A stretch of 64,000 bases of DNA, from positions 10,001-74,000 of the forward strand of contig JALJCO010001429.1 of NCBI GenBank assembly GCA_023101725.1, read 5' to 3'. Source of the stretch: Atherinomorus stipes (lineage: Eukaryota > Chordata > Actinopteri > Atheriniformes > Atherinidae). Below the pieces are notes generated by a model. It was not told the origin of the DNA, did no database searches, and worked only from the letters and a program-made list of their open reading frames with translations. Each line of letters begins with the position of its first letter. Positions within the stretch are counted from its first letter, which is position 1. This document shows, piece by piece, positions 12,101 through 23,900 of this stretch. Made by a program: the position numbers and the translations under genes.

Positions 12101-15100
12101 AGCAAAATAGGGGAGGGAGAGGAAAGGGGGAGAAGAAGAAGAGGAGGAATACAGAATGGTAGACTACCCATGGGGGGAAGCTACCGAAACGGAGGAAGAC
12201 CTAAATTGAGGGAAGAAATCAGAGATTAAAAGGTGGAATATGAATTGAAGGAGAAGAAGGAAGTTTAACTCGATGGATAAAAATTCACCGAGAATAAGTT
12301 TGAACTAATAATAAAAACAACAAAAAAAAAAAGAAAAGAAATATATTGATTTGCATATTATTTGTCTAAACAATATGTAAATTACACCTTTAAAGTTGTA
12401 TTACAGAAATACAAGAACTTTTTCAGGATATTCTAATTTTTTGGGTAGTACCTGTACATACCATACAGTGCATCCGTTATTCCTTCCAGGCTTTTGATTT
12501 GCCCGTCCCTGTCAAACCCCTGCTAACGGATGAAAACAAAATGTGTTTTTTTAACTCAGCTTCTCTCAAAATAATCTCTATCTTTGCTTCGGGGAAGTTC
12601 TCTCTCTCTCTCTTTGATTGTGCCGTGACTGACAGGTGAGCCGGAGGCGTCAATCTGAACCTCCTTTTATGGAGCTCATTGCCGATTCAGGGGTGGAGAT
12701 TTATGCAAACAACTGACTACCGGGGGCGTGCTGTCAATTTACGATCGTTTGGCATTCATGATCTATACACGTGTTTACGATCAAATCTGAGGTTCCCGAA
12801 CACAATTTCACGTGTTCCTGAATCCAGAGTAAGTTTTTAGTGGAGTAGACCTTTACGAGTAAATCTGTTATTAAATTTACAAATTTTTCATGAATGAGAC
12901 CCCTTGTATGCAGATGACATTCTCCTTTATTTAACACATCCACAAATGACTATGCTGGTACTTTTAGATTAAATCAATTTATACGGTACTTTCACAGGAT
13001 ATCGGATTAATTGGACAGAAAGTGTTGTGATGCCAGTTCACGTGGATGATCTGACTTTCCTGATTAATTTCCCATTTAAAGTCTCCTCAGAAAAATTCAC
13101 CTACTTACATACAGAAATGACAACAGTTCCTCTCTTTTTTCAACTAAACTTTCCTCCTTTAACAGAAAAACTGCACTCTAAGTTATTGTTTTGGATGCAC
13201 TCTCATTATCGTTAATTGAGTTTATGATCAAATCTGAGTTTCCCCGAACACAATTTCACGTGTTCCTGAATCTGGAGTAAGTTATTAGTGGAGTAGACCT
13301 TTATGAGTAAATCTGTTATTAAATTTACAAATGTTTCATGAATGAGACCCATTGTATGCAGATGACATCCCTCTTTATTCAACACATCCACAAATGACTA
13401 TGCTGGTACTTTTAGATTAAATCAATTTATACGGTACTTTCACAGGATGTCGGATTAATTGGACAGAAAGTGTTGTGATGCCAGTTCACATGGATGATCT
13501 GACTTTCCCGATTAATTTCCCATTTAAAGTCTCCTCAGAAAAATTCACCTACTTACGTACAGAAATGACAAGACAGTTCTTCTCTTTTTCAACTAAACTT
13601 TTCTCCTTTAACAGAAAAACTGCGCTCTAAGTTATTGTTTTGGATGCACTCTTATCGTTAATCGAGTTTACGATCAAATCTAAGTTTCCCGAACACAATT
13701 TCATGTGTTCCTGAATCCGGAGTAAGTTTTTAGTGGAATAGGCCTTAAAAAAATAAAAGACAACCCCTAACAAAGAAAAATGGGAAAGGGGGGCACCCCA
13801 ACCCACTATGAGTAAATCTGTTCATAAATCTACAAACGTTTCATGAATGAGACCCGGAGTTTGTAATGTGTGCGTGAGTCTGAGCGCTCACTTCTGTTGC
13901 CCATGTGACCCCAGCCAGTGATGTAACAGTAGGAGTCCGGTGAGGGCAGCTGGCCGGTCTGAGGCAGACACACCGGCCTGACGAAGTCCGTCTCCTCCAC
14001 CTCAGAGTCCAGCTGCACCACACTAATGTCGTAGTCCACCACGGCCCGGTTGTAGCGTGGGTGAACGATGATGGAGCGCACGCCGCGGCTCTGGCTGTGA
14101 GCGCTGGGATGATCCAGGTTGGTGAGACCCAGCACCACCTTCCACAGCTCTGCACTCTCTCTCCTGGTACACAAACACAAACCCCACCCCCAACGGTGAT
14201 TTCAGACCCCAGGTCGTTAACCACAGATCCAAAAACCCGCTCCACCGGCCTCACCCCTCAAAGCAGTGGGCAACTGTCAGAGCCCATCTCCGAGCAATGA
14301 GGACGCAGCCACAGACGTGGCCGCTCTGTCCACTCTGGAGCGAGCACTGCCATGGCCACGCCCCCCGCCGTGAAACCCGGCCTCCCAGGATCCGTTTCCT
14401 CCTGTGGGGGTGGAGTCCCACCGCTGGCCGCAGACCGCACTCTGACGGTGAGAAAGTGTTAACGGCGGTTAGCGACCCTGATTGGTTTGACAGCAGAAAG
14501 AAAAGATGGAGCTGTTACCTTCTCTGGTACATGAGACGGACACTCTCCGTCTGGAATGACACGCGTGACTGCAGGACAGACAGACGGATGTTTACACATC
14601 ACAGCAGCTGGGAGGATGAATATATTACCGGTCCACTCAGAAATGGACTCTTTCCACTGTCATCAACTGATCCCGGACAAGCCCCCTTTCCCCCATTCTC
14701 TGTGGAGCATTAATGGGGGCCTGTCTGGGATGCATCCACATTACAGTCACACATAGTGGGTCAAACCTTTGTGAAATTAAATCAGGATTCACAAAAAGTT
14801 TAAATACGTTTTCTTTGTTTGAAAATAACTGAAGTTAAATACGAGGAGATGCAAAGAACCAAAGTAAGATGTTACCACACGGCCCCCATTAGCCTCGTCC
14901 TTATGTTTTCCAAGGACAAGGTGCCCCTTTTCTGTCAGCGATCAAGAGGAAGCCATCCAGCTGATAATTATAGTTATTATATTATGATTTTCATAATAAT
15001 CATAGTAATAATTATATGTATAATTATATATGCGTTTGGCCTAATATTTCTATAATAATTATTCATTTATTATCAGCATCTTTGATTGTTGTCATAATCT

Positions 15101-16679
15101 CTATTTTATTGACTTTTATTTATCATCTTTAATTGGTTTAATTGAACTTTAGTTAACTTATACAGCTTAAAATGGACAAAAATGGACCATGAAGGTACAG
15201 AAATGTCTTCAGAAAGGACACCCCCCAGCAACAAGCTTTGGACCCTTTTAAGTGCAAACTGGTACCTCTATTTTTGAGTGTGTGTCTTCAGTGATAGGTA
15301 GGATCCTGGCTCACATGTGAATGAGACCCTATGTCAAAAATCCTGAACTTCCCCTTTAAGGTTAATTTGAAGAAAATTGTGAATTGAATTGAATAATATC
15401 TGCCAGAAAAATTGCAATTAGCTTTTTTTTCCTGAAATCGTTCAGCCCTAATAGGCGTAATTTATTTTCAGCTTTAACCTACAACTCGTCTCCAGGCTTC
15501 CTCCGGCACACTCCCACTCATCCACGCCTCTGGAGGACCCATTAAGTCTTGGTCCAGTTTGCTTATCAGCATTGGCCACCATGTCGATGGTCCTCACGTG
15601 GTCCTAACCGTTACCTTCTCTTCTCCAGTCGGGCCTGTAGTGCAGACCCGTTCCTCAGGTTCCACTCTGGGTGGACGTGCAGCCAGCGGCGACGACCTGG
15701 GATTCCAGGCTGGTCGGGTATCATGGAAACAGAGGAGGGTACCCTGCAGAGGAACTCGCTCTATAGTTACTCTGTGTGTGCACACTTGCATCACAGAGAC
15801 ATAAATCAGGCTACGCTGGCTACCAAACTAAGTCAGAGTCACCAGAAATGTCAGTTTAAGTCCTCTGAAGTTCTGGAAACACGGGTGTGTGTGTGTTACT
15901 AACCTTACCCTAGTCCCAGCTGGTCGCAGGTCAGTTTGCTCAGCTCGTGGTCCCACTCGTCTGCACAGACCTGATACTCTGCCGCTGTCTTAAACACAGT
16001 CAGTACGGAGCCCGATGGATCGGACAGAGACACTGCAGAGACACGGATCCACGCAAAGCCGAACGTTAGCTGTGAAAAACATTTAAATGATGTTCAAGCT
16101 TTGATTATATTAGTTCGTACCGCAGCTCCATTCATCCGAGCTGTCTGAGCAGTGCTTCTTCCCATCGCACCACAGAGTCCGATGAACGCACTGATGGTTG
16201 TTACAGGACAGCTCGTTGTCCTTGCACACCGCTGAGGACATGGGAGTAAATTTACTTTTGTTTAAAATCACTTTTATTCATCACAGGACTGCAATCTCTA
16301 CAGCTACGAAACGTTCAGTCTCACAGCAGTTCGCCTCGTCCACCAGCAGGGGGCAGTCTGGGAATCCATCGCAGATCATGGTGGATTTGATGCACACCTT
16401 GCTGCCGGGACACTCCCACAGAGCGCGCTCAGAGCAGCCTGATGGAGACACGGTTAAACTGTGAATGCCGACGTGACGCTGACGCCGGGAATCACGGATG
16501 AAGCAGCGGAGACTCACCGCAGTTGTCCTCGTCGCTGTGGTCGTCGCAGTCCAGGTGTCCGTCACAGCGTTTGGTTGCCAGGACGCAGCGACCTGACCGA
16601 CACTTGAAATGGCTGGGGGAGCACTCTGTCACCACGGCAACACAGCAATAGCAACATAGGTGAGATTGAGTAGAAGGAA

Positions 16680-16710
<31 letters not shown>

Positions 16711-16944
16711 GACCTGCACAAATGAGTGTGGACGTAAAGTTGGTACCATCGACTCCGTCCTCTGGCAGGAGACAGGTGGCGTTTCCTCCCTCCTCCGGGA
16801 ACTGGCTGCAGTCCGAGTCCTCGGGCCACTGCAGACCCACGATCCCGAGGACGGACTCGCACTTTTCCTTCGCATTACGACACAGAGACCTGCAGGAGGC
16901 ACGGGGAGCGCTGGAGGTTCATCTGCAGCTAATCATCACCTTTG

Positions 16945-17006
<62 letters not shown>

Positions 17007-17686
17007 TGTTCAGGACTTGGTCTTCTGCAGACAGAAGGGTAAACAGATTGACTGACTAACAAACTAACTAACTAAAACTCAGGTGATGTTTTCTACAGAC
17101 AGATGGGTAAACAAATTGACTAACTAACTAACTAACTAACTAATGTGCAGGACTTGTTCCTCTGCAGACAGATGGGTGAACAGATTGATTAACTAACTAA
17201 CTAACTTACTAATGTGCAGGACTTGTTCCTCTGCAGACAGATGGGTTAACAGATTGAATAACTAACTAACTAATGTTCAGGACTTGGTCTTCTGCAGACA
17301 GAAGGGTAAACAGATTGACTGACTAACTTACTAACTAACAAACTTACTAACTAATGTGCAGGAGTTGTTCCTCTGCAGACAGATGGGTGAACAGATTGAT
17401 TAACTAACTAACTAACTTACTAATGTGCAGGACTTGTTCCTCTGCAGACAGATGGGTTAACAGATTGAATAACTACCTAACTAACTAACTAATGTTCAGG
17501 ACTTGGTCTTCTGCAGACAGAAGGGTAAACAGATTGACTGACTAACTCACTAACTAACTAACTAACTTGCTAACTAACTAAAACTCAGGTGTTGTTTCTC
17601 TACAGACAGATGGGTAAACAGATTGACTAACTAACTAACTAATGTGCAGGACTTGTTCCTCTGCAGACAGAAGGGTAAACAGATTG

Positions 17687-17755
<69 letters not shown>

Positions 17756-20700
17756 TGTGCAGGACTTGTTCCTCTGCAGACAGAAGGGTAAACAGATTGA
17801 CTAACTAAATAACTAACTAATGTGATGGACTTGTTCCTCTGCAGACAAATGGGTAAACAGATTGACTAACTAACTAACTAATGTGCAGGACTTGTTCCTC
17901 TGCAGACAGAAGGGTAAACAGATTGACTAACTAACTAACTAACTAACTAACTAAAGTGCAGGACTTGTTCCTCTGCAGACAGAAGGGTAAACAGATTGAC
18001 TGACTGACTAACTAACTAACTAACTAACAAACTTACTAACTAATGTGCAGGACTTGTTCCTCTGCAGACAAATGGGTAAACAGATTGACTAACTAACTAA
18101 CTACTGTGCAGGACTAGCTACTCTGCAGACAGACAGGTAAACAGGCTAACTAGCTGGCTGCTGACCTGCAGGGCGGGACCTTCTGCAGGCTGACCGGGTC
18201 ACACTTGGGTACCAGCAGCGTGCAGGCGTAGAACATGAGGTACTGGTAACAGCCGGTCTGGACCAGGGCCGGGAACAGCGAGGACTCCCAGGACACGGAG
18301 CTCTCCCTCTGGGACAGGTGACCCAGGTAGTTGGGGTAGCTGGTCAGGTTGTAGGGCAGGTTCATGCACAGCTCCAGGCTGATGGGTTCACAGCGAGCTG
18401 CATCACACAGACCAGAGTCAGGACCACATCCCACCACCAGAGGGAGACATTTAACGTCCCGGCCGAGTCTGAACTGTGAAACCTGACCCCACTGACCGGT
18501 GATGGTAACCAGCTAGGAACTAGTTCACCTACAAGTGTATGAGAACTAGTTCCTAACTCTGAGGTGGGAGTTTCTCCTCCTCAGAGTCGCTGCTGGGAAC
18601 GAAATATTCCAGTCAGAGTGTGAACGGTGTCGAGTTTCACATTTCAGACGCCGTCAGCTGACAACTCACTGCAGTTGTTGTTTCGGGGGTCGCAGGCGGC
18701 ATTGCCCCCCCCACACCCTGACTGACAGGGAGAGAGGATGCAGCCAGGCTGACCGGGAACACACTCCACCTGAGCTGGAATCACACACACACACACTGAA
18801 AGTCAGCCAACAGTGAACGACGGGAGGTTACAGACGACGTCTGGTTCCGGACTCTGCAACCGCTCGGATTCCCGTGAACGTGGCGTTCCCAGGAATCTGA
18901 TCCAAGAATAGAGCAGAGGATGGATGAACAGATGTGAGATGGTGCGAAGCTCACGCTGCTCTCGGCTGCAGTGCTCTTCATCACTGCCGTCTTTGCAGTC
19001 ATCCTCGCCATCGCAGCGAAACACCGAGGGAATACACTGACCGTTCCTGCACTCCAGCAGACCCTGGCTTTTACAGGCTGAAAACACACATTCAGGGTGT
19101 GTGCGTTAATGTTTTCCAGTAAATACAAACAATCAGCTGCCAAGCTAAAAGCAGTCTTCATCAACAAGCTCGGTCCTGCTTTCACGCTCGCTCAGGTTTC
19201 ACCACGGCCTTAAACTCCTCGTGTCAGCCAAAAACACAGCCGCTCACCTCTCTGCCGTTTATTTCCACATACACATAGAAAAATACATCACTAAAAGTTT
19301 ACACTTAAGTGGAGCTTGGTTGCTATGGTAACTCACAGCAGTTGAGCTCATCACTCTTATCCAGACAGTCGTGGTCTCCGTCACACAGCCAGTCTCTGGA
19401 CACACAGCGACCGTCACCACAGCGATGCTCCAGAGCCAGGTCACACACTGCAAACACACACATTCACAAACCCACAAAAAGCTATCTGTGTGTTCAGATG
19501 GACAGCTGGTGGATTTCCCCAACACTTCCAGAAACTTTCCGGATGGTAGACGACTGCTCTCCCACCTCAGCTACAGCTGCCCCATAAACAGAAACGCTGT
19601 AGAAGTGTTGTACAGGGAAAATGATAGCACACTGCTCCAGACTACAGATACACCGGTCCAATCCGGAATGATACCTGGGCAGAGCTATCAGTCGATAACC
19701 AGTACCGATCTGATACTACTGTTGAATGAATGAACCTTGCCATGTGAGTGAAGGCCTCAGGCTTGACATGAACATTTAGCCTTGTAAAAAAAAAAAAAGG
19801 TAAACAGTTAACACGGATGTAAATGTACTTAATAATTTTATCAACAAATAAAGTGTATATTCATTATTATATGAACAAAAAAAAGTGCTAGATGGGCCTT
19901 ATCTATCTGAAATCTGATCCAGCTAATTAGTCAATATCATAGCTGATATCCAATCTGGGTATCGGATCTATGCATCTACTCCAGACTGACTTACACATTT
20001 TAATATAAGCAAAAGGTATCCAGCTGGGGGCAAAAGACATGTAGTAAATTGTATACAAATAAAGTGATGAAATGGGTCTTAAAAGCGGTATGCATCAAAT
20101 ATGACATATTAGATAAATTACTAGAGATTAAGATTAGGATGCATCAGGTTAATGGTAAAAAGCTGTGGCAAATAAAAAAATTTCAGGGGTGATTTTTCAG
20201 AAAGGTTTGTATCAGACTTCAGGTTTTCTGGTAGTTTATTTGATACCAGGAGCAGAAAAACTACATGGATAGTTTGAACTCCGAATGGATAGCAAACAGG
20301 ACCTCTGGTGAGACAGTAATATAGAGCTGAGAGTCGTCAGCATAATTACTCATGATCAGATATTTGATTTGTTTCCATGATATGAGCTAAAGGGAACATG
20401 TACATGCTGAATAATAGTGGGCCCAACATGGAGCCTTAGGGAACTCCGAATATAGATGCTGAATAATAGTGGGCCCAAAATGGAACCTTGGGGAACTCCA
20501 CATGTATATGCTGAATAATAGTGGGCCCAAAATGGAACCTTGGGGAACTCCGCATGTAGATGCTGAATAATAGTGGGCCCAAAATGGAACCTTGGGGAAC
20601 TCCACATGTATATGCTGAATAATAGTGGGCCCAAAATGGAACCTTGGGGAACTCCACATGTATATGCTGAATAATAGTGGGCCCAACATGGACCCTTGGG

Positions 20701-20886
20701 GAACTCCACATGTAGATGCTGAATAATAGTGGGCCCAAAATGGAACCTTGGGAAACTCCAGATGTAGATGCTGAATAATAGTGGTTCTAACATGGAGCCT
20801 TGGGGAACTCCACATGTAGATGCTGAATATAAGGTTTCCTGGTGTATGGAATAAGTTGAATAAGTAAATTGGTTATGCCTAAAGGT

Positions 20887-20943
<57 letters not shown>

Positions 20944-23900
20944 ATGTGTGTGTTCTCACCACAGTTGAGTTCGTCGCTCAGGTCTCCACAGTCATCGTAG
21001 CTATCGCACACCAGAGCGGGCAAGATACACCGGCCAGTGTTACACCGAAACTCGCCATCTGCACAAACTGCAGAGAGAGAGGAGGTCACATCGCCTGCTC
21101 TTCTTCTTCATACATCTCCTTTTCTTTCATGTCAACGTTCTTTCTTTTTCAGATTCTCGTCTTTGGGATTTTCTTTTCATATTTTCAGTTGCTTTTCTTC
21201 TTTTTTTTTTCATCTAAATTGTACTAGCATCACTTTTTAAATCTAAGATTTAACGTTTTCCTTTCTGATCCTGTCTGATATCATCTTCATTTTGTTTTAA
21301 ATAATATTTTTGTCTCATCCTTCAGTTTTCATCATGCTTTAATTCATTTCCCATCCTGTAAATGTTTTTTTTTTTTCCTTATTTCTTACGGTACTTCATT
21401 CAATCTCTCTTTTTACTCATCATTTCTTTATCTGTGCTGTTACATGTTGCATTTTGGTTCTCTGTTTTTTCCTTTTGCACAATTTTTGTGTTCTACATCA
21501 TTTTTCTTCCTTCAGTTGTTGCCGTGACAACTTTCCCACAGACATAAACCTTCACCTGTAAAGACGAGGTCAGAAAGAGGGCGAGAGACCTAAACAAACA
21601 ATAAGAAATCTCTCTCTCTCTTTCTACATTCCATCTGTCTCAGCCTATAGCCTATTCTCTGTGGGTTTCCATGGTGACCACACTTTGTCTCTCACACACA
21701 CAAATCCACAGAACTCCACAACATCCACACCGCTGTCATCCAATCAATCAGCTGCAAACAAATCACCATGACAACAGGCTGAAAACTCTTTTGAAAACAA
21801 TGAAGAATGTGTGCGTGCATGTGTGTGTTTATGTGCACGTGTGTGCGCTCACCACAGTGCGTTTCATCACTCCAGTCGTCACAGTCGTTGTAGCCGTTAC
21901 ACACCAGTTTCTGGGGGACACAAATCCCTGTCTCACACAGAAAGTGGTCCTTCCCGCCACATACAGCTGACAGCCAATCAGAAAGGAGACAGAGTGGTGA
22001 TGTCATCGCAGCATGTGATCAATGATACACCAACATAGGTGTGTGTTTGTACTCACAGGGTTTTCCTTTGATCTGACGTGGTGTGAAACAGGCTGACTGC
22101 ATCGGGCCCGCGGTTGCCGTGGGTGATGATGATGATGATGATGATGATGGTGGCGGCGAAGGGTTAGTGATGTTGCTGAACTGCGAGCAGCGCAGGAAGT
22201 CGGGCCAGGAGCTGTTGAACATCTGGAGGACGGGCTCGCAGCCTTCTCTCGCCGCCTCGCAGAAGGACGCACACGGCAACACCGTCCTCCTGCACACACA
22301 CAACTTTATTCGTTCATCACAAACGTACAAACGATGCACGGCAACACCGTCCTCCTGCACACACACAACTTTATTCGTTCATCGTAAACTTACAAACGGC
22401 GCACGGCAACACCGTCCTCCTGCACACACACAACTTTATTCGTTCATCACAAACTTACAAACGGCGCACGGCAACACCGTCCTCCTGCACACACACAACT
22501 TTATTCGTTCATCATAAACGTACAAACGGGGCACGGCAACACCATCCTCCTGCACACACACAACTTTATTCGTTCATCACAAACTTACAAACGGCGCACA
22601 GCAACACCATCCTCCTGCACACACACAACTTTATTCGTTCATCACAAACTTACAAACGGCGCACAGCAACACCGTCCTCCTGCACACACACAACTTCATT
22701 CGTTCATCACAAACGTACAAACGGCGCACGGCAACACCGTCCTCCTGCACACACACAACTTTATTCGTTCATCATAAACGTACAAACGGCGCACGGCAAC
22801 ACCGTCCTCCTGCACACACACAACTTTATTCGTTCATCGTAAACTTACAAACGGCGCACGGCAACACCGTCCTCCTGCACACACACAACTTTATTCGTTC
22901 ATCGTAAACTTACAAACGGCGCACGGCAACACCGTCCTCCTGCACACACACAACTTTATTCGTTCATCGTAAACTTACAAACGGCGCACGGCAACACCGT
23001 CCTCCTGCACACACACAACTTTATTCGTTCATCGTAAACGTACAAACGGCGCACGGCAACACCGTCCTCCTGCACACACACAACTTTATTCGTTCATCAT
23101 AAACGTACAAACGGCGCACGGCAACACTGTCCTCCTACACACACACAACTTTATTCGTTCATAGTAAACTTAAAAACGGCGCACGACAACACCGTCCTCC
23201 TGCACACACACAACTTTATTCGTTCATCCTAAATATACATATGGCTTCGGTTTGATTTCTTATAAACGTCAGAGATGTAGGTATGTTCCTGTATATTTTG
23301 ATGTGGCATATTATGATTTTTCGGGCATTTAATGACTTAGTACAGTCATCAACAGCCAGACTACGTAGGTTTCTGACAGCTGCAGCTGATCAGTGTGGCT
23401 AATTTCTGGTGACTTGCACATAAATGAGAGTTGATGGTCTTAATCCATCTGTACATTGTGCAGAAATGTCTGTTTGGTGGTCATTCGTGACATCAGTAAT
23501 TGCAGTTTTTTGTTTGGAATACAGAATCTCCCGGACAGGAACTGAGTCTCTACCAGAATATCAGGTCTCCTGATAAACTCATTCCATCCTTTTCTCATCT
23601 GAGAGTTTCTCATCAGTCCCGTGAAGCCGTTCACGACTGCACCAGGAGGTGCTGCAGACCCAAAGGAGCGAGGACTCCAGGAGGAGCAGCTTTCTGAACA
23701 AAGAACGTTCCAGATACTGTTGATAAGTCAACATCCATGAGACAGACATGTCAGAAGCATCAGGGATCTGATCTGACATCACGCTGTGAGGGGAAACAGC
23801 TTCCCACCATCGTCATCATCGTCCTGCCGGAGGTCAGAGGTCACGCAGCCTGAAACCACCGATGCTGAAGTCTAATTTCAGAGGGTGTGATCACACACAG

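Larger units (their letters stand above)
10832..12456. mobile_element. DNA transposon with about 115-bp terminal inverted repeats, in corin intron 21
   Basis: The end TACAGGTACTACCCAAAAA at 10832 is exactly inverted at 12438-12456. The inverted match continues for about 115 bp at roughly 95% by eye. The interior GCGTGGCATGGATGC and TTGCATGAATGACTCC resemble a fish DNA transposon I know without recalling its name. It holds a 30-bp minisatellite and a polypurine tract. Confidence 0.85.

Noticed and set aside
22262..23225. CRISPR-like regular repeats
   Set aside because: The repeats are contiguous tandem units without unique spacers, in a vertebrate intron.
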